Notes under the pieces: model-generated | Told to the model about the DNA's origin: nothing | Database searches by the model: none | Seen by the model: the letters and a program-made list of their open reading frames with translations, nothing else | Program-made: the position numbers and the translations under genes | In this document: piece after piece, positions 54,421 to 64,000 of the stretch | Position numbering within the stretch: the first letter of the stretch is position 1 | Layout: each line of letters starts with the position of its first letter | Source of the DNA: Parastagonospora avenae f. sp. tritici 18332-5 | Lineage: Eukaryota; Ascomycota; Dothideomycetes; Pleosporales; Phaeosphaeriaceae | Reading direction: 5' to 3' | Assembly: GCA_022559985.1 (NCBI GenBank) | Contig: JAFJTR010000009.1 | Span: forward strand, 558,001-622,000 | DNA: 64,000 nucleotides

Positions 54421-57400
54421 AGCGACTGGATTTCTGGACTCCGAGAGAGTGCTCTGGTATGTTAAAGTAATGGCGGAATTGTGTGGCTTTATACGCTCAG
54501 TCCAAGGAAGAGACAACCATGCGTCGAAAAGCATGTCAGTTTTTTACATGCATAGAGCAGAACCAAATTTTATATCTCGGGAGAAATGCTCGTGTGTAAC
54601 AACAATGGTGCGGGCGGAAAGGAAGGCGAAGGAAAGGAAAGGATTTTATACTCTCCCAGCAAAGCAGCCACCGGAACCGTCATGAAAAGGCCGATACAGC
54701 TTTTTCATAGGTCCCAATCAAAAAAAAAGGATCTTCCTCCCACGCATGGCGCATGCTAGTTCGTCTTTGTCGAGAGCATACATGCCGAATAACGTTGTTT
54801 ATGAATCGGTACCGGGCAAATTAGAATTTGTTTGGGAATGCATGTGTGCGAGAAGAGCACATGATGTTATACACGTGACCTTTTTGGTGCGGGCAGATAT
54901 CTGGATCTCATATATCCACCCAAGGATTTTGAGATTCGTGATTGGCGAGTTCTTGACTTTGAGGAAGTTGGAGGAGAGGAAGAGACGGTTTTGGTTGTTC
55001 AATTTCAGTGAAGTCTGGCGCACAAAACCCCTGAAGTGTATTGAATCCGGTTTTTGGAGGGGTCGAGCAGAGTTCATATGTCTATGAGTGCATCTTTTTG
55101 GAGAGCTAAAGCAGGGGAAAGGTAAAGAAGGTTTCAAATGTCTTCGATTCGGAAGGAGATATTTGTACTTCGTTGCTTGTCTTGCATATGTGAAAATAGT
55201 GACGGGACTTTGTAGGACAGAGACATAGCTGGATAGGCAATAGGTTGGAGGTTTTCGATACCGACGGACATGTTTGGTCTCGTTTCATTTCCGACATTTG
55301 ACGCCTTCCTGGGGAATTCGACAAGGTGGGTTGTGACATGAAGTCGTAGGATTGAGTTTTCGGGTTCTCGGAAAAGCCGAGCGAGCCATGCCTTACTTCC
55401 TGGTATTGTTTTGGTGCATATGTGCCGGAGCAGAATTTTGGACGGCACATCTCCATTTGGCTGCATCTATGTGTTTTTTTGGAGAAACTCAGGAAGCGTC
55501 ATGCACTTCGACCAAGTCGATTTTGGAGTAGTGAAGAAAAAGTGTGTGACATGAACAAAAGCAGTGCAACGACCAAAAGTATTTATACCTCTTCAGTGAC
55601 TAACGACATGTCAAGCAGGAAATACATCTGTTTCGTTTCGAACTTCACTCGAGAGGCTGTGCAAATTGCGTCGGCTTCCAAAGAGCTGGATCCCACATAG
55701 CTCGATCCTGGCTGCGCTTTGTCTTTGTATCTAAATGAGGGTAGACCAGCTTCACCATCCAAACTTTGTCTTCACAGTTTATGAGTCTGTGTTTGGATAA
55801 GTCACTCCGTTTTTCTATTCCGCAAGGCCCGCTCGTCCTCATCAGGATTTCTACGGCAGATTTTGATAGTAGATAGATGTACTTGCGAGCCAGAATCAGT
55901 ACTGCAGAGAGACAGCATAGAGCGGTTAGCTAGCTGTTTTGTACTCAGAGAGGGAAGGCGTCCACATTCCATCTTCCAAATGACCTTTCGGAACAACACC
56001 GAGACATGTAACGCTGGCCGCTCCTTTTTGATTTTGAGAAGCCTGTCGTTGTAGGTATGGGTATTATAGTAGGTCGATGAGCAGATGTTTATACCTGCCG
56101 TTTGCTCACTGCACTGTCGACATATTTGCGCTTCTTGACTAGTTTCTATCGCGATTTTGCTTTTCTTGTGTGTAAGAGAACACCAGCTCAGTCCTCACAT
56201 ATAAAGCCGCGAACGCGAATTTGAACAGCTAACACAGCATGGTGAGTTTGGAAGACAATTTTCGTTTTCGAAAGAGCTGGTTGTGTGGCGTAAAGAAGTG
56301 ATCAAAAGAAGTGGGCTTTATATCGCAATGCGTATGCTGTGCTATACACATGCATGGTTCGAAGTTCATTTTCTGGTCACAGCTTTTCTGTTGTGTAATA
56401 GAGCAGCAGCTCGTCTCTCACATTCAAGGTTTTGTATCTCCTTTTGGATAGCCGGCATAGCACATCACCGAGGTCATTGAAGATTTTGGTCATCAAGAGA
56501 GCAGATTATTGTATATGAAGATGTGGATGAAAGAAGTTGTTTTATACCACGACTGGAAGCAAACGCCCACAAAAGCCCGAGTATAACAAGTAGATCCGTG
56601 GTTTTTTAGATTATTGCATGTTGGATCAAACTCATCGCTAGGTATGTGTGTGCTTCATGGCCCCAGTCTGGCTTCCACGCATCATTGTAGCATACGAATT
56701 GTTTTTTAAGACTCAGCGCCGCAGATGTAGGAGATCTGTAAAGCAATTTGAATCGCGGAAGAACTCGCAAGCACGCATTGTCGCAGGATCGTTATCTTTG
56801 ACATCGGAGTCTTGTTTGTAGGGTTTCGGAAAGACGAGGAGCAAAGCGTGCACATGTCTAGGCCTTACCCTGATTTTGAGAGACAGAGTCACAGTTTTCC
56901 ATAACGCCTCGATCAACGCGTCTTTGGTCTAAGCAAAACAATGCGATGTGATGAAGAAGCATTGTAAGCCGAAGAGAAGTACGTATTTATAACCTTAATT
57001 GCTTGCACGTCATTTCCACGAACACAACCGCCCGGAAAGACATGGTCAGATCGACCCCTGTTTTTCCCCGCAATCTCCAACAACTCTCATGGGTAAAACA
57101 CTTCGTGTGTTTTAAGTTCTCGAGCCATCGTCTTCGCAACGATATGGGCAGCCTCGTCTGCAAGTTCCGATGTGTGCAAAACAACCAGATTGGTAAAGTG
57201 TGATCGTGTTTGCGTATGCCCAGAACATGTAGCAACATCCAGGAAGGGTTTTTGCTTAACAAGTAGGCGTAGAAGATGTTCTTGGAGATGGAGCGCAAAG
57301 GACAGCAGGACATGCACTCAATGGCGTCGGATTTTGGAAAAGGACGCGCTCGACATACAATAACTCATAACTCTTTCTTGATTTTGAGAAGAGAGAAATA

Positions 57401-57440
57401 TGATGCGGAGGTAGACTTGGAGCAAGGCAGAGGGGGGTAT
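54421..57440. repeat. Gene-poor region of diverged repeated segments
   Basis: No gene with a recognisable product in 3 kb. Segments recur in diverged form on the plus strand. 56159-56206 and 56382-56429 share most bases from GCTTTTCT through the CAGCTC core to CTCACAT, 223 nt apart. 55977-56047 and 56820-56890 share TTTCGGA, ACATGT and TGATTTTGAGA in order. The phrase GATTTTG[AG]GA-like occurs near 54923, 55509, 56031, 56477, 56871 and 57379. In several cases a TTTATA[CT]C-like element follows 55-115 nt later (55581, 56087, 56540, 56984, 57430). The open frames here have no domains. The repeats could be promoters of small transcripts, non-coding RNA genes, or relics of an expanded family. Confidence 0.55.
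57095..57113. other. Perfect short hairpin
   Basis: AAAACAC, loop TTCGT, GTGTTTT: a perfect 7-bp stem with a UUCG-containing loop, inside the gene-poor repeated region. Function unknown; short enough to be chance. Confidence 0.4.
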
Positions 57441-57514
57441 TATACCCGCTGAAGACGGTAGTGCACGTGCACCATCACATGCTATGTTTGTGTTGCCGTT
57501 CGTCATGTCATATT

Positions 57515-57982
57515 CTACTGCTTCCCCCCCGTCCCATTCCCTCCCCCACTCACACTCTGCCCCCCCGCTTTCGTCGTATCCCCAACCATATTTCCCGCCG
57601 CTACAAAACACCCGTTAGCCTTTATCCTCACCCTTGAACCCCATTATTCCCCACACCACACTTCCTCACTCACCTTTAGTCGTATCTCCCAAGCCCTGCG
57701 TAACCCCCGTCACCGCATCGCCCAGACCTTTGCCAGCGCCGGCGACGACGTTGCCCGTGGTGTCGGTGATGCCAGACACGCCTTTGCCGATGGTGTTTGT
57801 TGCTGCGCCGGCGACGTTACCTGCGATGTGTTAGTGATATATACCGGATAAGGGAGAGGAGGGGTGTACCGAGGCCGCTTGCTGCGGTGCCGAAGAAGCC
57901 TGGTTGTATGTTAGTTGGTTGTCGCAGTGATTTGAAAGGATGACCTGCCCTTCTGTTGCTGCTGGTTGGTTTGGTCCGACAT
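57515..57982 (-). CDS. Small Gly-rich hydrophilic protein with a GC-AG intron
   Basis: Function unknown; fungal small proteins of this composition are often stress- or starvation-induced (inference). Four exons: 57982-57949, 57899-57870 (30 nt), 57820-57674 and 57600-57515, 98 aa. Start MSDQTNQQQQKG joins FFGTAASGLG. The rest repeats Gly-Asn/Asp-Val/Thr-rich units (VAGAATNTIGKGVSGITDTT, VVAGAGKGLGDAV) and ends GGGNGTGGKQ. Intron 1 (57948-57900) keeps the frame only with a GC donor (AAGG|GCAGGT), a branch at CTAAC and acceptor ACCAG; the nearby GT gives a wrong frame. Introns 2 (GTACAC, CACTAAC, CGCAG) and 3 (GTGAGT, GCTAAC, TTGTAG) are ordinary. No signal peptide or membrane helix. Confidence 0.75.
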
Positions 57983-58992
57983 TGTGATTGAGAATGGAGA
58001 TGTGTATGAGATTGGGGTATTTTTTGTAGATACTGGAGTGTAGTGTACGGAGCAAGATGTAAAATAAACAGTGTCCTGCAAAGAAGTGTTGCCTGTCGCC
58101 TTATGACGTAGTCGCTCCTGCTTGCCTCATTATCCCTGTCAGCCACCCCTCGCCTATGAGACACGTACGGCACTGTTGCAGCATGCGAGATCCCGTCGAT
58201 TGACGTTGGTATCACATCATTGACGGGGAATATACAGCAGGATTACTGGAGCACGGGATGTTGCTGGTAACGGCGCTATACTGGTCACACACTGAACACA
58301 ACGACGGTATAACACACAAAGGTATTGAAGTGACTAGTGTATTCTAACGAGATCGAAGTATGCACACAAAGTGTTTGCACCACACGTTCCTCTTCTAAAT
58401 GCCCTCTCGAGTGTAGATGCAGAAAGCACATGCCGAAGCAAAGCTGTCCTTGCCTCCATCTCGGCATTAAGCCACACTACTAAACCACCGGTCCTGAAGA
58501 TTTGAACTCAAGAAGCGAATTGGCTGCTATGAGGTGATGACATGAGCTGAAACTCCACATTATCCCCAAGAAGTCAGATAGACCCTATCATCTCGGCCAT
58601 ACCGTAAAGAGAGAACGCTGAATCAATGAAATGGGGAAAACCCAGGGCCCAACAAATCACCAGTGACGCTTCGTGAGAAGCGTTAGGTGTGACCCATCAT
58701 CCTCTGCCAAATTCCGGAACGCCTTCATGAGCCCAAACAATTGTCGAGACATGGAGCGCATGCTGAGATGACGGCAACAAACAGCCCGTCCGCCTCTTGA
58801 TGCCTCGCGTTCGATAACAAAGAACTTTTGAACCCCGTCTTGAATGTTGCAATAAAGAAACCCCGCGAAATGCAATGCAATGCGCGCTGATGCAGCCCCC
58901 GATCTATGCAACGAAACAAGCGATTAGGTTACCGCGTGCGGTGTTGTCTATGGGTATGAAACCGACACGCGCTCGAACGAAGTGGAAAATAA
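57983..58992. other. Intergenic
   Basis: 1.0 kb between the small Gly-rich gene and the eIF4G 3' end. Open frames at 58657-58919 (-) lack features. No tRNA or repeat recognised. Confidence 0.45.
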
Positions 58993-61900
58993 TCACTCAG
59001 AGGCCTTAGTCTCCGCTGCGGCTGCAGGCTCGTCTGCGGCGGGGGGAGGAGAGCTAACGTCTTCGGATCCGAGGGCTTCCAGTGCACTGATATCCGTTAG
59101 TCATATATCGCAGTGAGGGTTGGGTGAAATGCTTACCTGAAAGCATTCGCGTGCGCGGTAGGCTGTTTGTCCTTGACGGCAGGGGTGCCACTTCGTGAAG
59201 AGTTGTGAGAATCATCACGACCACCCATCATGCCAGGGCCAAGACCACGGCGGCCACTACCACTCCGGTTACCCAGCATGGATGGACCGAGGGCCGCTCC
59301 AGCGTTCATGTTACGACCAGAGGCACCCTTGGACAGCTTGCGAAGATCGTCCATTTGGACACGGCTGTTGGTGTCTGGTGGAGGCATCATACCACCGCCA
59401 GAGAACGAGCGGGCATCGCCGCGGCCCATGGGCAGGCGACCGCCACCACCACGCTGGTTCGACCGGTTGCGCTCCATCTCGGCAGCTTGCTGAGCAACAA
59501 TTGCCTCTTGATGAATCTCGGCAATGGTCTTGGGGCCCTTGAGGATATCCTTGGACTTCCAGCCAGACTTGCGGATGTCGATGGTGTCGAGCAACATGAA
59601 ACGCAGACGAGAAGGAAGACCTTCCATGTTCATGACCTTCTCGATGCGTTCAAAGTACATGTTGATCATCTTAGGACCAGCCTCGGCAGACTCCATGGTC
59701 TGACCAACAGTCCTGAGCAGCTTGACCAAGCTCTCGATGGCAGACTCATCAGGAAGACCCTCGAAGTCAAGAAGTTTGAGGACACACTCGTGCATGATAC
59801 GGAGCGTAAGCATACCAAGCTTGTACAGCTCACCGATGAACTGGATAAGACCGAGACCCTTGCGCTTGGCGGCAGCAGCAATGTAGTACTCGTCCGTAAG
59901 CATGGTAATCTCCTTGCCTTCCTCTGGGGCATCGGGAAGATTGATTTCCCAACCACGTTCGAACTCTTCTTGGCAGCGGTTCAAGAGGTACTTTCGGAAC
60001 AAAGCACCACCGACCACAGGGTTGCCATGCTTGTCGCGGACATTCTCATCCTTGATTTCGGTGCTCATGGTTGCCAGCATGCGGCTGCAGAACTTGGCAT
60101 ACATGGACGACCAATGGCTCTCGTCACAAGCCTTCTCGAACGTGAGTTGAATGACTTGACGAAGAGTACGACCGTCACTCTCGTCCTTGGACTGTGCGGC
60201 GATCTCGAGGATTTGATCAGAGATCTTGTCGAACTTCTCTGGGGTCATCTTGTTGAGAGCGGCCTTGACCTTACGCTGCACCATGTCCGGAGCCATGTGA
60301 CCAGAAGTTTGTTGAGGCTGGGTAGATGTAAGACTGGTAGGCTTCCATCCGGTCTCGGAACGGTTGAGATCCTTGACTGCCTGTCCGGCGGTGAGAGGCA
60401 TAGCCTTCGCTTCTTGATGCTCGTTCTTGTTGGGGCCACGTCGGCTTCCTCCCTTACCACGCGAACTGCCAACACGAGGCGAGTTGGGACCACCTCCGGA
60501 CATGTTTGTGTACGAAGCTTGACGGACCATGGGGGAGCCCATGGGGAATTGACCACGTCCACCTCCCATAACAACATGAGCAAGAGGGTTGGTCATAGGG
60601 CCGCGACCTGACGATGCCTGTTCGAAGCGTTGCTGCGAAGTTGTACCAGGAGGGAGGGTGCGGGTGGTAGAGAATCCTTGGAAGTTTCCCATGACATTGC
60701 CGGGTGCACCGCCACGGGAAGGTTGACGGCCACTGCCCATCATGGATCCTGGACGAGCAGACTGCGGACGGGCAGAGTCAGTGCCATCGCCAACCGTCTC
60801 TTTCAACTTCATGTCCCAGTCTGTAGAAGGCTTCTCTTTGAACACCTCCTGGAACTGGAGCAAAAAGTCCTTGTCGTACTGTCGGCCCTTGTTCCTGCTA
60901 CCAGCATTGAGAGCAGGGTTGGGTGACTGGATGCCTTCAGGGTAGGCGACCAGCTCGCTCCGGACCTGGAGGAAGCGTGCAGACTTAAGAGACTGCATAC
61001 CAGCAGTAGGCTGTGCGGGCTCGACCGGCTTGTTGGTCTCGAGCTTGAGAGCAGCTGGCTTGGACTTGGCATTGGCAGGCTTTGCTTGAGCGGCGGCAGG
61101 AGCAGCGGCTTCTACTGGAGCAGCGTCATCGCTGACCTCTTCTCCGTTTGCACCGGGTCCGAACATAGTGTTCTTCTTGAGGCCGGCAAAGAGTGCCTTG
61201 TTCTTGGCTTCCCGCTCGGCCTTCTGCTCTGGTGTCTCTGCTTCGCGAGCCTTCTCGGCTTCTTCAGCTTCGCGCTCAAGCTTGCGGAGGCGCTCCTCTT
61301 CCGCCTTGACTTTGTCGCCAGCCTTGGCCTTCTCCTCTTCGGCCTTCTTCTTCTTCTCTTCAGCGTAACGCTTCTCATCCGCCTCGCGCTTCTTCTCTTC
61401 TTCTTCCATCTCAGCGATCATTCGCTCCATCTCTTCATCTTCGAGACGCTTCTTCTCTTCCTCGTCGACCTTGGCCTTATCGGCAGCTTCGGCCTCTTCC
61501 TTCTGCTTGGACTCTTGCTCTGCCTTCGCCTTTGCCTCTTCTTCTGCCTTCTGTTTGGCATCAGCATCGGCCTTGACGCTCGCATCAGAGGTCTCCTTGG
61601 CCTGCTTCTCTGCCTCTTCTTGCTTGCGAATCTTCTCCTGGAACTGCTTGACAAAATCTGCCTTCTTCTCTTCAGCAGTCTTGGCAGCATCTCCTGAGCT
61701 AGAAGATGGCGGAGGTGGAGTAGGCGTAGCAGCAATCGCAGGCGAGCGTGGCTGCGCGGGAGGAGCGAGGGCGGCAGAAGGCGCAGGGGAAGCACCCTTG
61801 GGCTTTTTGAAGTCCACGACCTCTCCATCGACAGTCTTAATCACGATGGCTTTGCTCTGCTTCTTGGGGCGCTCAAACGTGGAGCTTGGCGCCGGGCTTG

Positions 61901-63544
61901 CAGCAGTCACGCTAGGCGTGTGAGTGTGTGAGATGTGATTGACGTTGGTCATCGCAGGAGTGGACGGCTGAGGAACGGCGGATGAAGGGCGCTCAGACAT
62001 GTTCGAGGGAGTGCGGGACATGCCTTGAGCCTGGGGCGGCTGACCGTAGGGACCGGGGACACCATAAGGAGTCGGCATCTGTTGAGGGAATCCGTGGGTA
62101 CGTCCAGGGCTGGCAGGCACGGGGTGGCCAGGGTAGTGAATGGACTGCTGCAGCCCATACGTCTGACCGTAGTAGCCATTGTACGGATCGAGTCCTTGGG
62201 GTGGCATACCATACATGCCCTGTTGTGGCTGAGTTGTTAGAAATAATTCGGCTTTATCTGGTTTGCTAGCTGAAGAAGAGATAAAAGAGTCGCGTTTAAC
62301 AGGCAGAGCATTCGGCTTCTCGAGAGGAACCCGTGGTTGAGGCTCCTCTAGGAATGCCGAATTACTTAACTTAGGCGTGACACGATGCAGAAAATCTCGA
62401 GGCGCTGCTGTATACTTGCAAGGCTTGCGGTACTCGGATATTGAAGGAGGGTGAGACAAAATAGGGGGAATACGAACCGGCTGTGCGTAGGGCTGGCCTT
62501 GGTAATAGGGCATGCCCTGCGGGTTTGCAAGATGAGCTTGCTGGTGCATTGTAGCGGAAGAAATGGCGGGGCTGCGATTCTGGCGGAAAGGAGAACCTTG
62601 TTGCATGCCTTGTGGCTGGAAAGCCGGGGGCATGGGACCACCACCACGGCCCATGTGCTGGTGCGGGACTGGGCGGAACGGCTGTGGGGACTGGTTCGCC
62701 ATGTTGGGGTATTGAGGGTGCTGGGGGTAGCCACGTCCTCGTCCGTTGGAGTAGTTACGGCTCATGTTTGCGTTGCTCATGTCGCTGTGCGCGGACTGGG
62801 AAGATTCGCGGCGCAGGTGTTGAGCCTGGGGGATGGAGTTGGGCTGCGAGGGCATGTTCATGCGGGCCTGATACAGAAGTTAGGAAGAATTCACTAAAAT
62901 CGTAAACCGTGGTAGTGACTTACGTTAGCGTCGTTGCTCTCAGTCCCCTGGCCGCCGAACACCAAGTTTGGTCGCGTAGGCAGACCGTCAGGTTTGGGGC
63001 CGCCGGAGATAGGTGTCGGGATTGGCGAAGGCGAGTGCGCTGGTGAAGCGACGCGCGGGTTCTGAGCCTGGATGTTGAGACTGCCCTGTACTGCGGGCTG
63101 AGCGTGCGCAGGCGCTGGTGAGCCAGCAAGCGACCCAAACTTGATGCCAGAAGGCGGGCCACCTGCGGTGGTAGGTGGGGTCTGCTTCATCTGTACAGAG
63201 GGCTTGCGGCTATGGTCGCCGCTGCCATTAGGGCCTCCACTGACAATAGCAGGCATGGTGGGAATGGCTGGCTTGATGGCGCCACCGTTCACCGGAGACA
63301 CCGAGGAGCTCTTCCCATGCTGCGCGGTCTGCGGGCCTCCCACTGCCACGGGCGGCGCTCCGCTGGACGCGATCGTCGGAGAAGAGTTCTTCTGAGTCGC
63401 GTTGGCGTAAGAGCTGCGGGCAGTGGGCTGAGCCGATCCAGCGGCCACGTTGGCGGACGATCCTGCAGAGGAGCTGTTCGCGGGCGTAGCGGTCGAGGAA
63501 GCGGCGATGATGGGGTTTTGCGCGTTCGAGGTGGATGCACTCAT
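58993..63544 (-). CDS. Translation initiation factor eIF4G (eIF4F p150)
   Basis: Scaffold of cap-dependent initiation binding eIF4E, eIF4A, RNA and poly(A)-binding protein. Exons: 63544-62924, 62867-62478, 62228-59137 and 59086-58993, giving 1398 aa. Introns are 62923-62868 (GTAAGT), 62477-62229 (GTTCGT, CTAAC, ACTCAG) and 59136-59087 (GTAAGC, GACTAAC, TATCAG). The middle one is 249 nt, a multiple of three with no stop, so retention would add 83 residues. The N-terminal 500 residues are Gln/Pro/Gly/Ser-rich; a long Lys/Glu/Ala coiled region follows. The eIF4E-binding motif YDKDFLLQF is near residue 785. The MIF4G domain spans about 985-1230 (KAALNKMTPEKFDKISDQIL; FIGELYKLGMLTLRIMHECV). RGG-like RNA-binding patches lie near the C-terminus. 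Confidence 0.92.
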
Positions 63545-64000
63545 TAGAAACCTGGGGTGGCGGGTTTGGAGAGAGAGTGGTCGGAGGGCGTGGTCGCGAG
63601 GTGCGTGTGCGGTGGCTTGCGCGTCCGCTGAGTATGCGCTGGTGACGTCGCTGATCTCGGATCAGCGCAAAGTGGGCAGTAACTGCGTATTAGGAGTTCG
63701 CTGGAGGCGCGACTCGGTGCAGGCTCACGGTGGGTGAGGGGTGAGAAAAGAAAGGGACGGGTGGTCGGCTCCTGGGAAATAGGGCGACGGGAGGCTGTCC
63801 GAGCGCTTTCACTGCAGAGAGTGAAATATGTCGAGACAGGTGCTCCGGGGAGAATTTCAACAGACGGGTCTGTGAAAAAGGCAAGCGGCTCCTGTGAAAA
63901 TCACTGAGCCCGCTGCTATGTGTCGTGTTGATAAATCTCAACGATGGGTGTTGGAAGAAGGGAGAAAAATCGTTGGTGATGTTGTGAGGCGAGTAAAATC
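63545..64000. other. eIF4G promoter / 5' UTR
   Basis: 456 nt upstream of the eIF4G start up to the window edge. It has GTGAAAA repeats and pyrimidine-rich tracts on the minus strand, consistent with a long leader. No gene seen. Confidence 0.4.

Noticed and set aside
55106..55466. Overlapping 110-116 codon minus-strand frames
   Set aside because: No family signature, signal peptide or splice context; they lie in the region of diverged repeats.
56350..56370. GGTTCGAAGTTC resembling a tRNA T-arm
   Set aside because: No acceptor stem, anticodon arm or D-arm can be folded around it.

Overview
The window looks like nuclear DNA of a filamentous ascomycete (Pezizomycotina; Dothideomycetes is a guess, not shown). 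The evidence is many 45-70 nt introns with GTRNGT donors, CTAAC/CTGAC branch sites and CAG/TAG acceptors, plus a fungal gene set: HIR3, ChAPs exomer subunit, NTE1, Arp9, class II FBA, eIF4G and acid trehalase. I found no rRNA, tRNA, CRISPR array or intact transposon.

Layout. (1) 1-6.7 kb is accessory. Four small cysteine-rich secreted-protein loci lie in tandem on the minus strand, each with a TATA box about 120-140 nt upstream. They share a six-cysteine spacing. One has ACG where ATG is expected, and one carries a one-base frameshift. (2) 6.7-18 kb is housekeeping: HIR3 (histone regulation), a BUD7/BCH1 exomer subunit, ribosomal protein uS9 and an ATS1/RCC1-like protein. (3) 18-23.5 kb holds a tandem pair of paralogous genes of unknown family that share an intron, a gene-poor stretch, and a protein with repeated STL[RK]RR motifs. 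(4) 23.9-48 kb is dense and mostly housekeeping or metabolic: acid trehalase, glycine decarboxylase P protein, NTE1, Arp9, guanine deaminase, a stress-type repeat protein flanked by direct repeats, aldolase, mitochondrial bL9 and a Ubp16-like deubiquitinase. (5) 48-54 kb has a Gfo/Idh/MocA oxidoreductase, 2 kb without a supported gene, and a conserved-looking unknown protein. (6) 54.4-57.4 kb is gene-poor and contains diverged repeated segments. (7) 57.5-64 kb has a small Gly-rich protein with a GC-AG intron, then eIF4G.

The genes do not form a single pathway. They are mostly independent housekeeping genes, several in divergent pairs with short shared promoters (HIR3/BUD7, uS9/ATS1, NTE1/ARP9). 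Between them lie accessory islands, and the tandem secreted-protein cluster at the left is the most likely place for undescribed biology. Exon boundaries were read by eye from splice signals and reading-frame continuity. Family calls come from recognised motifs, not from a database search.
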